Shown piece by piece: positions 23,894 through 32,784 of a stretch of DNA of 64,000 bases (within the stretch, counting starts at the first letter, position 1; the number at the start of each line of letters is the position of its first letter). The position numbers and the translations under genes were made by a program. Source of the DNA: Actinopolymorpha singaporensis (GTDB lineage: Bacteria; Actinomycetota; Actinomycetes; Propionibacteriales; Actinopolymorphaceae); NCBI RefSeq assembly GCF_900104745.1, contig NZ_LT629732.1, positions 186,001 to 250,000 of the forward strand, in the 5' to 3' direction. Under the pieces are notes generated by a model, which was given only the letters and a program-made list of their open reading frames with translations, had not been told where the DNA came from and ran no database searches.

Positions 23894-25264
23894 CACGCCG
23901 CCACACGAGTAGACGACGTTCGGCACGTACCCCTCGCTCTCCTCGTCCTGCGGCGCGAGCAGCACCCCCGGCAACTGGGCGATCACGCGCTCCGGCCGGT
24001 GCAGGTCGAGCAGCAGCGCGCCGATGGCGTACCTCCGCATCGGCCCCACCCCGTGGGTGAGCACCAGCCAGCCCGCCTCGGTCTCCAGCGGTGAGCCGCA
24101 GTTGCCGACCTGGGTGAGCTCCCAGCCGAGTCGCGGCACGTGCAGCGGTACCGGCTGCTGCCAGCGGTTCTGCCGGTCGAGCGCGCTCAGCCCGATGGTC
24201 TCCCCGTCGGAGCGGCACAGGGCAAAGTGACGGCCGCCGACAGTACGCGGGAACAACGCCATCCCCTTGTTGCGCGCGGCCGGCCCGCGCACCGGCGTCA
24301 CCTCGAAGTTGCGCAGGTCGGCCGTGCTCAGCATGCGCACACTGATGTGCCTGCCGTCGTACGTCGTGTAGGTCGCGTGGTAGGCGACCTCGCCGTCGTC
24401 GGCAACGAACCGCACGAATCTCGCGTCCTCCATGCCGTTGCTCTCGGTGGCCGTCAGCGGCCACAGCACCCGCTGGCTCAGCGGCACCTCCTCGGGGAAG
24501 GTGACGGCGTAGCTCGCCGAGGCGGCCCACCGGAGCCGGTCCACCGCGACCGCCTCCTCCTCGTCGGCCAGGAGGTTCGCGGGCAGGTGGGACAGTGCAC
24601 GGTCGAAGTCCTCGTCGTCGAACACCTCCGGCAAGGAGGCGAGGACGGCCGCGGACATCTTGTCGTTCCAGCCGTCCTCCTCCAGCCCGGAGGCGAACAG
24701 GTCCCGGCGGTGCCGGGTGCCCGCTCGCCGACCGGCCAGCAGCGGGCCGCGCCGGTCGGCCACGTCGAGCCGGCCGTGAGCGGGGTCGAGCACGCCGGTG
24801 GCGAACCCGATCGAGGACAGGTGCCCCTCCCCGATCTGGCGCAGGCTGATCGCCACCCGCAGCTGCCCGGCGGAGAGGCCGGACTGGTCGGGGTGGGGCA
24901 CCATCGACGGGTTGCACAGCGCCGCCGCCTCGACGGCGTACTCCTGGCTGCAGTACGCACCGACCAGCAGCCGCGCCGTGGGTGACAGCTCGGCGTGCCG
25001 GTCGATGCGTGGGCGTACGAGGTCGTAGTGGTGCAGGAACGTCATCTCCAGGTCGTGGTGACGTCCCCCGAAGTGCAGCAATGTCTGCTGCAGCAGCCGG
25101 CCGGTCTCCTCGTCGTCGAGGCGGACGACCCGCTCCACCAGCGCGGAGATCCGGGCGCGGACGAGGTCGTCGTCCTCCCCCGGCACGAACGGCCGGATGA
25201 TCACCCGACGGGAGTCCGGGGCCAGCACCAGGTCCAGCCGGGAGGCCAGGCCCGGTGCCGTCAC
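23792..25264 (-). CDS. GH130-family beta-mannoside phosphorylase/hydrolase-like enzyme
   Basis: The 490-residue protein has the five-bladed propeller features of GH130: the catalytic Asp in NGMEDARFVRF, the basic phosphate-region segment MLSTADLRNFE / RNKGMALFPR, and the HG-x-GPMRRYAIGA block near residue 395. The first 150 residues form an added helical domain (LDLVLAPDSRRVIIRPFVPG) found in longer GH130 members. Members phosphorolyse or hydrolyse beta-mannosides. The GTG start at 25264 overlaps the stop of the upstream gene by four bases, in an operon with a GT4 glycosyltransferase and a helical protein. The pairing suggests turnover of a mannoside made by the transferase. Confidence 0.85.
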   Translation of the reverse strand: MTAPGLASRLDLVLAPDSRRVIIRPFVPGEDDDLVRARISALVERVVRLDDEETGRLLQQTLLHFGGRHHDLEMTFLHHYDLVRPRIDRHAELSPTARLLVGAYCSQEYAVEAAALCNPSMVPHPDQSGLSAGQLRVAISLRQIGEGHLSSIGFATGVLDPAHGRLDVADRRGPLLAGRRAGTRHRRDLFASGLEEDGWNDKMSAAVLASLPEVFDDEDFDRALSHLPANLLADEEEAVAVDRLRWAASASYAVTFPEEVPLSQRVLWPLTATESNGMEDARFVRFVADDGEVAYHATYTTYDGRHISVRMLSTADLRNFEVTPVRGPAARNKGMALFPRTVGGRHFALCRSDGETIGLSALDRQNRWQQPVPLHVPRLGWELTQVGNCGSPLETEAGWLVLTHGVGPMRRYAIGALLLDLHRPERVIAQLPGVLLAPQDEESEGYVPNVVYSCGGVLHAGTLWLPYGASDTRVGFATVDVGTLLAAMGQ

Positions 25265-26274
25265 GACAGGCGCCTGGCGTGCTGCAGGGTGGACACGAGC
25301 GCGAGGGTGGACTCCGCGCCCTGGTTGGGGTTGGGGCCGGTCGGTGTCAGGCCGTCGTAGCTGCCGCCGGTGGTGGAGTCCCACATGGGTGTGCCCAGGT
25401 CGTTGTCGCCGAGGAACCACGCCACCGCCTGGCTGATGCCGTCCTCCCACGCGGGATCACCGGTCGCCTCGGCCGCGGTGGCGCAGGCGTCGGCGAAACT
25501 CGCCACCTCGATCGGCTGCTGGTCGTGGCGGTTCCGGGGCCCGTTGCGACGGTATCCGCCGACCGCGATCACCGACAGCCGGTCGCCGGTGCGCTGGACG
25601 TCGTGCAGCCAGCTGAGCATGCGCAGCCCCGACTCGAGCACCTGGTGGTCACCGCCCAGCTTGCCCGCGGCGATGACCACCTCGGCCAGCGAGGCGTTGG
25701 CGTAGGTGAGGTGCTCCTGCGGCCACGGCCAGTCCGGGTGGTCGCCCGGCTCGCCGACGGCCTTGGCGGCATCGGCGAGCAGGGCGGCAGCCCCCTTGTG
25801 GTCGGGGCACGCACGGAGGACCTCGGCCGCACCGAGACCGGCGAACGCCATCGCGCGCACTGCCCAGGACCGCTTGGTCGCCCCGAGCTCAAAGGCGATC
25901 ATGGCCTCCTTGCGGATCCAGGGAGCGGGATTGCGGGCCGCGGCCGTGCCGAGCCCCCACAACGCCCGCCCCCACCAGTCGCCGAGGGCCGGTCGGTCGC
26001 TCCACCGCCGGTCGTGGCCCAGCCGGTTGCGGAACGCGCCGGTGTGGTCCTGGGCGTGGGTGAGGAACGTGAGGTAGATCTCCGCCAGCCGGACCACCTC
26101 CTCCGAAGGGTCCGGCTCGCGGCTGGTGACGACGAGTCCACGGGACACGTCGTCGGTGCAGTAGCCGTGCTCACGTCGCACGATGGCGTTGCGGGAGTGC
26201 TCGAACAGCCCGGTGTCGTCCGACATCCGGATGACGTGGCTGAACGACGGCGCGGGCGCGATCACGGGGGTCAC
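25261..26274 (-). CDS. Helical (alpha/alpha-barrel-like) protein of the GT4-GH130 operon
   Basis: The 337-residue protein consists of repeated helical hairpins rich in Trp and Ala (RALWGLGTAAARNPAPW; MLSWLHDVQR; AVAWFLGDND), as in six-hairpin glycoside-active proteins. It ends with GGSYDGLTPTGPNPNQGAES. No catalytic motif can be named safely. The GTG start at 26274 overlaps the GT4 stop, and its own stop overlaps the GH130 start, both by four bases, so the three proteins are made together. A glycosidase or a scaffold for the neighbouring enzymes is possible; function is unknown. Confidence 0.75.
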   Translation of the reverse strand: MTPVIAPAPSFSHVIRMSDDTGLFEHSRNAIVRREHGYCTDDVSRGLVVTSREPDPSEEVVRLAEIYLTFLTHAQDHTGAFRNRLGHDRRWSDRPALGDWWGRALWGLGTAAARNPAPWIRKEAMIAFELGATKRSWAVRAMAFAGLGAAEVLRACPDHKGAAALLADAAKAVGEPGDHPDWPWPQEHLTYANASLAEVVIAAGKLGGDHQVLESGLRMLSWLHDVQRTGDRLSVIAVGGYRRNGPRNRHDQQPIEVASFADACATAAEATGDPAWEDGISQAVAWFLGDNDLGTPMWDSTTGGSYDGLTPTGPNPNQGAESTLALVSTLQHARRLS

Positions 26275-27404
26275 GACGGCAGCGCCGCCGCGGTGTAGCG
26301 CCGCGCGGCCAGGAGACGGGTGGCGAGGGTGTCGTAGCGGTCGGCCACCGCCGGCCAGCTCAGCGTCGAGGTGGTGCTCGCGCCGACCATCCCGCCGGCC
26401 AGTCCGGGCTCGGTGAGGATCCGCCGGACCGCCGTGGCCAGTGCCACCGGGTCCTGGTGGGGAACCACCAGGCCGGAGCCGTCCGCGAGCAGCTCCACCG
26501 CGTGCGGGAAGCTCGTCGCCACCACGGGGATGCCCGCCGCGACCGCCTCGATGAGCACGCCCGAGGTGACCTGCTCGCGCGAGTCGTACGGCAGCACCAC
26601 CACGTCTGCGGACCGGATCAGCCGGTTCAAGGACTCGGTGTCGCGGTAGATCGCGTCGTACGTCACGGAGTCGGCCACGCCGAGTTCCTCGCCGAGCCGC
26701 TGCAGCCCGTGGCGGTACGCCTCGCCGTCGCGTTCCAGGATCTTCGGGTGAGTGCGGCCCGCCACGGTGTACGTCGGCCGCGGGTCGAGGTCGCGCAGGT
26801 GCGGTAGCGCTCGCAGCGCCCACTCGATGCCCTTGCCGGGCCCGAGAAGCCCCCACGTGAGCAGGTGCGGTGCCGTGCGGGCCTCCGTCGGCCGGGTGAC
26901 GTACTCGGGGGCGCCGTGCGGGATGACCGTCACCTTCGCCGGGTCCACGGCGTACCCGGCCACCAGCCGGTCGCGCGCGGCCTGGGTCATGGTGACCACC
27001 GCGTCGGCCATCGCGCCGATCTGCTCGAGCAGGATCCGCTGCCGGAAGCTCGGGTTGGTCAGGACGCTGTGGAGAACCACGATGCTCGGAAGCCGCAGCC
27101 GTCGCAGCAGCGGCAGGACGTCCTGGCCGTCGGGTCCGGGGTAGATGCCGTACTCGTGCTGGATCACCGCCACGTCGAACTGGTTCAGTGCCGAGGCAGC
27201 GCCCAGCCAACCAGTGGCGTGGGCTGCCGACCAGGTGTGGACGACACCCGGCGCGGAGCGACGGTCGTCACCCTCCGTGAGAACCCGGACGATCCCACCG
27301 CCGACACCACCCGCGGTGAGCTGGGCGGCGAGTGCGCAGTTGAAGGTCGCGAGACCGCACTGTGTCGGGGGGTGAGTACTGAGGAAGCCAAAGCTGGTAG
27401 CCAT
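26271..27404 (-). CDS. Glycosyltransferase, GT4 family
   Basis: The 377-residue protein is a two-domain GT-B enzyme. The acceptor half starts GFLSTHPPTQCGLATFN; the donor half has LLTWGLLGPGKGIEWALRAL and the EX7E-like region near ESLNRLIRSADVVVLPY...SGVLIEAVAAGIPVVATSFP. GT4 enzymes retain the sugar configuration and often use GDP-mannose or UDP-sugars. I use the ATG at 27404, behind AAGG seven bases away, because the N-terminal fold starts there. It heads a three-gene operon with overlapping GTGA junctions. Product unknown. Confidence 0.88.
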   Translation of the reverse strand: MATSFGFLSTHPPTQCGLATFNCALAAQLTAGGVGGGIVRVLTEGDDRRSAPGVVHTWSAAHATGWLGAASALNQFDVAVIQHEYGIYPGPDGQDVLPLLRRLRLPSIVVLHSVLTNPSFRQRILLEQIGAMADAVVTMTQAARDRLVAGYAVDPAKVTVIPHGAPEYVTRPTEARTAPHLLTWGLLGPGKGIEWALRALPHLRDLDPRPTYTVAGRTHPKILERDGEAYRHGLQRLGEELGVADSVTYDAIYRDTESLNRLIRSADVVVLPYDSREQVTSGVLIEAVAAGIPVVATSFPHAVELLADGSGLVVPHQDPVALATAVRRILTEPGLAGGMVGASTTSTLSWPAVADRYDTLATRLLAARRYTAAALPS

Positions 27405-27578
27405 ACCGTGCCTTCTACTCATGCGCCCGGGCGGCAATTACTGCCACACGGGGGAAGGCGCCAGCCGGCCGGGCTTTCCGAGGCCAACAGAAAACGGGTT
27501 CAGCGGGGCGCCTTCCTACGAAATCGGCCTCCGCGAACCTGCACCGGACCCGGTCGGGTCTCTTCGGCGCCTGCGAAT

Positions 27579-28598
27579 TTACCAAGGGCTCAACTCGGTT
27601 GAGGCGATATCGCGATAGACACGCACGTATTCGTCGACCATCCGGTCCACTCCGAAGCGTTCTTCCACGTGTTTGCGGCACGCGGCCCGGTCAAGTGAGC
27701 CGACCACGCGCACCGCCCGGACGGCCTCCTCCACGGTGTGCACCAGAAACCCCGTCACCCCGTCGTCCACGACCTCCGGCATCGAGCCCCGGCGGAACGC
27801 CACCACAGGAGTTCCGCAGGCCATCGCCTCAACGACCGACAGCCCGAACGGTTCGTCGAAGGAGATCGGATGCAGCAACGCGAGGCTGCTTCCGAGGATC
27901 TCCGCCCGGTCCGCAGGACCCACCGAACCGAGGTAGCGCACCCGGTCGCCATCGATGTGCGGGCGCACGCGTTCGATGAAATAACTCTCATCCTGAACAA
28001 TCCCGCAGATCGTCAACGGCAGGTTGGCGCGGCGTGCGATCTCGATCGCCTCGGCGGTTCCCTTGTCCGGATGGATCCGCCCGAACGCCACCAGGCCCGT
28101 GCCGCCCCCGGGTGCGTACGGGAGCTCGGTCAGGTCGATGCCGTGGTGGATGGTGGCGACGTAGTCGAGTCCGGGAGCGCGGTCCGCGTCGGAGATCGAG
28201 ACGTACGACGACCTGGCGCGGGCGTAGGCGGGCAGGATGCCCCGGCCGGAGAAGCCGTGCACCGTGGTCAGCAGCGGCGCCCGGCAGTGCGCGGAGAACG
28301 CCAGCGGCAACCAGTCCAGATGGCTGTGCACGAGGTCGAACTCACCTGAACGTTCGAAGGCGTACGCGATGTGCATCGCCTCCCACACCCGGCCGTCGAG
28401 ACCGGGATCCTCGGCGTATCCGTTCGGGCAGATCCCGTCCAGCGAGGCGCCGGTGCGCGAGTCGAGAGTGGCGAACAACGTGACGTCGAGGCCGCGGGCG
28501 ACCAGCCCTTCGGTGAGCAGGCTGGTGACGAGTTCCCAGGGGCCGTAATGACGTGGTGGGGTTCGCCATGCGACCGGGCCGAGAACGGCGACCTTCAT
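27579..28598 (-). CDS. Glycosyltransferase, GT4 family (second)
   Basis: The 339-residue GT-B enzyme begins MKVAVLGPVAWRTPPRHYGPWE, typical of a subfamily of actinobacterial GT4 proteins. The donor site is recognisable in LVAFGRIHPDKGTAEAIEIA and FDEPFGLSVVEAMACGTPVVAF. It lies 174 bases upstream of the first GT4 gene on the same strand; the two may form one regulon. An ATG at 28631 would add 11 residues; neither start has a good ribosome-binding site, and I prefer 28598 from the conserved N-terminus. Substrates unknown. Confidence 0.87.
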   Translation of the reverse strand: MKVAVLGPVAWRTPPRHYGPWELVTSLLTEGLVARGLDVTLFATLDSRTGASLDGICPNGYAEDPGLDGRVWEAMHIAYAFERSGEFDLVHSHLDWLPLAFSAHCRAPLLTTVHGFSGRGILPAYARARSSYVSISDADRAPGLDYVATIHHGIDLTELPYAPGGGTGLVAFGRIHPDKGTAEAIEIARRANLPLTICGIVQDESYFIERVRPHIDGDRVRYLGSVGPADRAEILGSSLALLHPISFDEPFGLSVVEAMACGTPVVAFRRGSMPEVVDDGVTGFLVHTVEEAVRAVRVVGSLDRAACRKHVEERFGVDRMVDEYVRVYRDIASTELSPW

Positions 28599-29031
28599 CG
28601 GACGATGGTGAAGGGGAGGCTGAAGAGGCATAGCGGACAGGATAGGTTCGCCGCGATCGCCGATCACGGAATTTGGCCTTTGCGTCGGACGGCTTTCCCG
28701 AGCCGACGAGAAGCCGACGACGTTGCCGGCAAGCCGACGAGGAGCCGCCGACAAGCCCGCGACAAGGCGCGCGACGAGCTGTTCACAAGCTTCGACAATC
28801 GCGCGCCGGACAAACTTCACGCGATCTGGAATGAATGTCTTTGACGCCGGGTATGAATACTGGTTCGGACACTCCTCGACCGGCCAGGAGCCGGCGGGCG
28901 TCACTGACGCTCCGTGACGTCGATCTGCGCCCGGGCCCGGGCTCGAGAAACTTCCGAGGCGCCGGCATTGAGGCCAGAAGGTGGCCGGTAGGGCTCCTAC
29001 CTTCGGATCAACCCCTCCGGAAAGGAACACC
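28599..29031. other. Intergenic region between divergent GT4 and DinB-like genes
   Basis: This 433-base region holds no convincing gene. It includes an AGCCGACGA repeat (28701, 28712 and 28732, then degenerate copies to about 28775), an AT-richer patch near 28820-28865 that could hold promoters, and a palindrome GCGTCA-C-TGACGC at 28898-28910. AAAGGAAC before 29032 is the ribosome-binding site of the next gene. Confidence 0.55.
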
Positions 29032-29610
29032 ATGAGCGCCTCGACGACGAACCAGCCCGCGTCCGCCGGCCTGTCCGCCAACCCGTCCCCCGCCGCGTCC
29101 CCGTCCGTGTCCGTGCAGGCCACCGGCGAGCGGGCCGACCTGCTGGCCGCCCTGGCTCAGGCACGGCACTTCCTGCGTTACACCACCCGCGACCTCACCG
29201 ACGAGCAGGCCGCCATGCGCACCACCGCGAGCGAGCTGTGCCTCGGCGGCCTGATCAAGCACGTCGCCAGGTGCGAGGAGAACACCGCCCGGTTCATCGT
29301 CGAGGGGCCTTCGGCGATGGCGCCCGGCGACGTGGCCGGGTGGATGGAGCTGTTCCGGATGCAGCCGGGTGAGACCCTCGCCGGCCTGCTCGAGGCGTAC
29401 GCCGAGGTGGCCCGCCGCACCGACGAACTGGTCGTCTCCCTGCCCGACCTCGACGCCACCCAGCCGCTGCCGGAGGCGCCGTGGTTCGAGCCCGGTGCGC
29501 GGTGGTCGGCCCGCCTCGCCATCCTGCACATCGTCGCCGAGACCACCCAGCACGCCGGGCACGCCGACATCATCCGGGAGTCCCTGGACGGCGCGAAGAC
29601 CATGGGCTGA
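29032..29610 (+). CDS. DinB/DUF664-family protein
   Basis: The 192-residue protein has a Ser/Pro-rich start (about 35 residues) followed by the DinB-like four-helix fold. Its DUF664 features are ERADLLAALAQARHFLRYT, LGGLIKHVARCEEN and the final metal-site-like HIVAETTQHAGHADIIRE. This superfamily uses bacillithiol or mycothiol in thiol-transfer or maleylpyruvate-isomerase-type chemistry and often binds a metal through three His. AAAGGA lies before the ATG at 29032; longer readings include no extra conserved sequence. It is isolated, convergent with the next operon. Specific role unknown. Confidence 0.83.
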   Translation: MSASTTNQPASAGLSANPSPAASPSVSVQATGERADLLAALAQARHFLRYTTRDLTDEQAAMRTTASELCLGGLIKHVARCEENTARFIVEGPSAMAPGDVAGWMELFRMQPGETLAGLLEAYAEVARRTDELVVSLPDLDATQPLPEAPWFEPGARWSARLAILHIVAETTQHAGHADIIRESLDGAKTMG

Positions 29611-29654
29611 CCGAATGCTCGCCGCAAGGCCGGCCTGACAGCCCTGTCGACCGC

Positions 29655-30848
29655 TCAGTCGAACAGGTTTCGCACCAGGCGGTGCAGGTCGGCCTTGCCC
29701 TCGATCCCCACTCCCGGACGGTCGCCGAGCCGGACCCGCCCGCCGGTCACCGGCGCGTCGTCGGCGAACCCGCCGAACGGCTCGAAGACCCGCGGGTACG
29801 ACTCGCACCCGCCGAGGCCGAAGGCCGCCGCCACGGCGAGGTTGTACAGGTGGCCGCCGTGCGGCACGCAGCGCTCCGGCGACCACCCCGCATCGGCCAG
29901 GCAGGTGAGCATCGCGGCGTACTCCGGCACGCCGTAGCTCAGTGACGGGTCCATCTGCAGCACGTCGCGGTCGGCGCGCAGGCCGGCGTGGCGGAGCAGG
30001 TTGCGCACCTCCGGCACCGCGAACAGGTTCTCGCCGGTGGCCAGCGGACCGGGACGGGCCTCGGCGAGCACCGCGTGGCCGAGGTAGTCCAGGGGGTCCA
30101 GCGGCTCCTCGTACCACCTCAGGTCGTACGCCGACAGCGCCTCGGCGTACGAGAGCGCCGTCGGCAGGTCGAACCTCCCGTTGGCGTCGACGGCCAGCCG
30201 GCAGCCGGCGGGCAACAGGTCGAGCACCGCCTCGACTCGTTCGACGTCCTCGGCGAGCGAGGCGCCGCCGACCTTGATCTTGACGTCGCGGTAGCCGAGG
30301 TCGAGGTAGCTTCGGATCTCCTCCCGGAGCGTGCCGACCGTGCCATCGGGGTAGTAGTAGCCGCCGGCGGCGTAGACCCAGACCGAGTCCTCGCGCGGCG
30401 CGGACTCGGGTGCGGACTCGGGCGCGGGCCGGTCGAAGCGGCTCCGCAGCAACCGGTGCAGCGGCTGACCGGCCGCCTTCGCCGCGGCGTCCCACAGCGC
30501 CATGTCCATGATGCCGACGGCGACGGCCCGGTCGCCGTGCCCGCCGGGCTTCTCGTTCGTCCGCATCACCGCGTTCGCGGCCACCGGGTCCAGCAGGCCG
30601 GTGTCCGGGTCGACCAGCCGCTCCGGCGGGCACGCGCGCAGCCGCGGGAGCAGCCGCCCGGTGAGAATGCCGGTCTGGGCGTAGCGGCCGTTGGAGTTGA
30701 AGCCGTAGCCGACCACGCGCTCGCCGTCGACCACGTGGTCGGTCTCCACCGCCACCACCGAGACCGTCATCGCCGAGAAGTCGATGACCGCGTTGGCGAA
30801 CCCCGAACCGATCGGCGCCTCGGCGACGCGGACGTCGATGATCCTCAC
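29655..30848 (-). CDS. tarD: Enolase-superfamily sugar-acid dehydratase, D-tartrate dehydratase-like
   Basis: The 397-residue protein aligns from memory with D-tartrate dehydratase (TarD): VGYGFNSNGRYAQ, MRTNEKPGGHGDRAVAVG, VYAAGGYYYPDG, the KIKVGGA lysine region, metal ligands in VDANGRF, WYEEPLD and GENLF, and the catalytic His in CVPHGGH. TarD dehydrates D-tartrate to oxaloacetate. The specificity here could be another sugar diacid. It ends an operon with a GH42 beta-galactosidase, a 2-hydroxyacid dehydrogenase and an HpcH-type aldolase, forming a plausible sugar-acid route. The GTG start at 30848 overlaps the aldolase stop by four bases. Confidence 0.88.
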   Translation of the reverse strand: MRIIDVRVAEAPIGSGFANAVIDFSAMTVSVVAVETDHVVDGERVVGYGFNSNGRYAQTGILTGRLLPRLRACPPERLVDPDTGLLDPVAANAVMRTNEKPGGHGDRAVAVGIMDMALWDAAAKAAGQPLHRLLRSRFDRPAPESAPESAPREDSVWVYAAGGYYYPDGTVGTLREEIRSYLDLGYRDVKIKVGGASLAEDVERVEAVLDLLPAGCRLAVDANGRFDLPTALSYAEALSAYDLRWYEEPLDPLDYLGHAVLAEARPGPLATGENLFAVPEVRNLLRHAGLRADRDVLQMDPSLSYGVPEYAAMLTCLADAGWSPERCVPHGGHLYNLAVAAAFGLGGCESYPRVFEPFGGFADDAPVTGGRVRLGDRPGVGIEGKADLHRLVRNLFD

Positions 30849-31690
30849 TTCGCCGCCCCGGCTGGCTTTCCGCCGCCGTGAGCCGGTGCCGCAACCTGGG
30901 CTTGCGCCTTCGCACGCACGTCCTCGATGCCGGCCCGGAGCGCGTCCTGGTAGATCCACAGGTCACCGCTGTAGGCGAACATCGTGAAGCCGCGTTCGGC
31001 CAGCATCGCCGCCTCGGCAGCGGTTCCGGCCATGAAGCCGGCCACCTTGCCGTGCGTGCGCGCGGCCGCCGCCACCCGGTCCAGACCGGCGAGGTAGTCC
31101 GGGTGGCCGAACTCGCCCGGGATGCCCATGCTGGTGGTCAGGTCGTACTGCCCGACCCACAGGACGTCCACGCCCTCGACCGCGGCGATCTCCTCCACGG
31201 CGGCCAACCCGGCGGCGGTCTCGATCTGTGTCAACACGAGGTTGTCGGCGTTGGACCGGCGCATGTAGGCGGCACCGTCACCACGTACGTAGTCGTCGTG
31301 CGCGAGGCCGAACGCCGCGCCGCGCACTCCGGCCGGCGGGTATTTCGCCCAGGCCACAATGGCGCTCGCCTGGTCGGCGGACTCCACCATCGGGACCATC
31401 ACCCCGCGGGCGCCGGCGTCCAGCGCACGCGAGATCTCCGAACGGTCGGTAGTTGGAACCCGGACGTAGCTGTCGGCTCCGGTGCCCCGCGTGGTGGCCA
31501 CCAGTGTGCCGATGGTCTCCCACGTCCAGCCGGTGTGCTCGGCGTCGTAGATGACGAACGACGCGCCGGCGCCGGCGGCCAGCCGTCCGATGCCGGCGGT
31601 GGCGAACTCGAACACGAACGTGCCCACGACGAGGTCGCCTGCCCGGATCGCCTGTCGCACGTGGGTCTGCGGGGACTCTGGCTGGTTCAT
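30845..31690 (-). CDS. HpcH/HpaI-family aldolase (2-keto-3-deoxy-acid type)
   Basis: The 281-residue class II aldolase has the metal and substrate residues of the HpcH/HpaI family: YDAEHTGW, SYVRVPT, LTQIETAAGL and VGQYDLTTSMG. Such enzymes split 2-keto-3-deoxy sugar acids or 4-hydroxy-2-oxo acids to pyruvate and an aldehyde. The stop overlaps the tarD-like start and the start overlaps the dehydrogenase stop, so it is translated with both. Its probable role is the cleavage step after dehydration in a sugar-acid pathway. Exact substrate unknown. Confidence 0.88.
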   Translation of the reverse strand: MNQPESPQTHVRQAIRAGDLVVGTFVFEFATAGIGRLAAGAGASFVIYDAEHTGWTWETIGTLVATTRGTGADSYVRVPTTDRSEISRALDAGARGVMVPMVESADQASAIVAWAKYPPAGVRGAAFGLAHDDYVRGDGAAYMRRSNADNLVLTQIETAAGLAAVEEIAAVEGVDVLWVGQYDLTTSMGIPGEFGHPDYLAGLDRVAAAARTHGKVAGFMAGTAAEAAMLAERGFTMFAYSGDLWIYQDALRAGIEDVRAKAQAQVAAPAHGGGKPAGAAK

Positions 31691-32715
31691 CGGCCGGCTC
31701 CTTCAGTCGGGACGGGTGCCGCCCACGCCTGCGGGTTGATCACGTGTCTGGGACGTCGCCCGGCGGCGACGTCGAGGATCGCCTGCACCGCGCTGCGGCC
31801 GTTGCCGAGCGCGAGCTCGTCGGTCCAGGCGATCGCGTGCGGTGCCAACAGGACGTTCTCCAAGGCGAGCAGGGGGTCCTCGGGGGAGGGTGGTTCGGGA
31901 TCGAACACGTCCAGTGCGGCACCGGCGATCCGCCGCTCGGCCAGCACCCGGGTCAGCGCCTGCTGGTCGACGACCGGGCCGCGGGCGACGTTGACCAGGA
32001 ACGCCGACGGCTTCATCCTGGCCAGCCGTTCGGCGTCGATCAGCCCGCGCGTCTGCTCCGTCAGGGCGCAGGTGAGGATGACGAAGTCGGAGTGGGCCAA
32101 CAGGTCGTCGAGGTGGACGAGTTCGACGTCGGCCCGGGCCGCGGCCGAGGTGTCGGCGTACGGGTCGGCGGCAAGCTGGAGCATGGCCAGCGGGGCGCAG
32201 ACCCGGGACACCTCCTGGCCGATGTTGCCCCAGCCGACGACGCCGAGGGTGCGGCCGGTGACGCCGACCCCGAGGTGGTCGAGCTTGTCCTGCCAGCGCC
32301 CGGTGCGCACCAACTGGTCCTTGGCCCGGACGCGATGGGTCAACGCCAGCAGGAGAGTGAGCGCGGAGACGGCCACCGGACGGCGTACTCCGTCTGGCGT
32401 GATGGTGACCACCACGCCGGCGTCGGTACACGCGGCGACGTCCACGTTGTCGAAGCCGACGCCGAACCGCGCCACGATCCGCAGCAGGTCGGCGCGGGCC
32501 AGCGACGCGGCACTCACCCGCGGGGTGAGCACCAGCAGGCCGTCGTACGCGGCGACGGCCTCGGCCGGGAGTTCGTCGAGCTCTTCGGTGCCGGCCGGCA
32601 GGAACTCCCACTCCACGCAGGGCACCTGTTCCAGCGCCGACAGCCCGATGTCACCCCAGCCGATGCTGCCGTCGGCCGCGCGGAAGTCGCGGGTGACTCC
32701 GACCCGGAAGGTCAT
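31687..32715 (-). CDS. D-2-hydroxyacid dehydrogenase (SerA/HPR-like)
   Basis: The 342-residue protein has the NAD motif GVVGWGNIGQEV (about residue 160), the substrate Arg in ARFGVGFDNVDV, the Glu in DVFDPEPPS and the acid/base His in LLAPHAIAWTDE. It therefore keeps the catalytic triad of D-2-hydroxyacid dehydrogenases, which interconvert D-2-hydroxy acids and 2-keto acids with NAD(P)H. Placed between the GH42 and the aldolase gene with a four-base overlap to the latter, it may handle glycerate, tartronate semialdehyde-like or sugar-acid intermediates. Confidence 0.9.
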   Translation of the reverse strand: MTFRVGVTRDFRAADGSIGWGDIGLSALEQVPCVEWEFLPAGTEELDELPAEAVAAYDGLLVLTPRVSAASLARADLLRIVARFGVGFDNVDVAACTDAGVVVTITPDGVRRPVAVSALTLLLALTHRVRAKDQLVRTGRWQDKLDHLGVGVTGRTLGVVGWGNIGQEVSRVCAPLAMLQLAADPYADTSAAARADVELVHLDDLLAHSDFVILTCALTEQTRGLIDAERLARMKPSAFLVNVARGPVVDQQALTRVLAERRIAGAALDVFDPEPPSPEDPLLALENVLLAPHAIAWTDELALGNGRSAVQAILDVAAGRRPRHVINPQAWAAPVPTEGAGR

Positions 32716-32784
32716 CGCTCGTCCCCCTTTCGTCCTCGGGCCGTCGTCGGGCCGTCCTCGGGCGCGAGCGCCCGTGGCGGGCGG

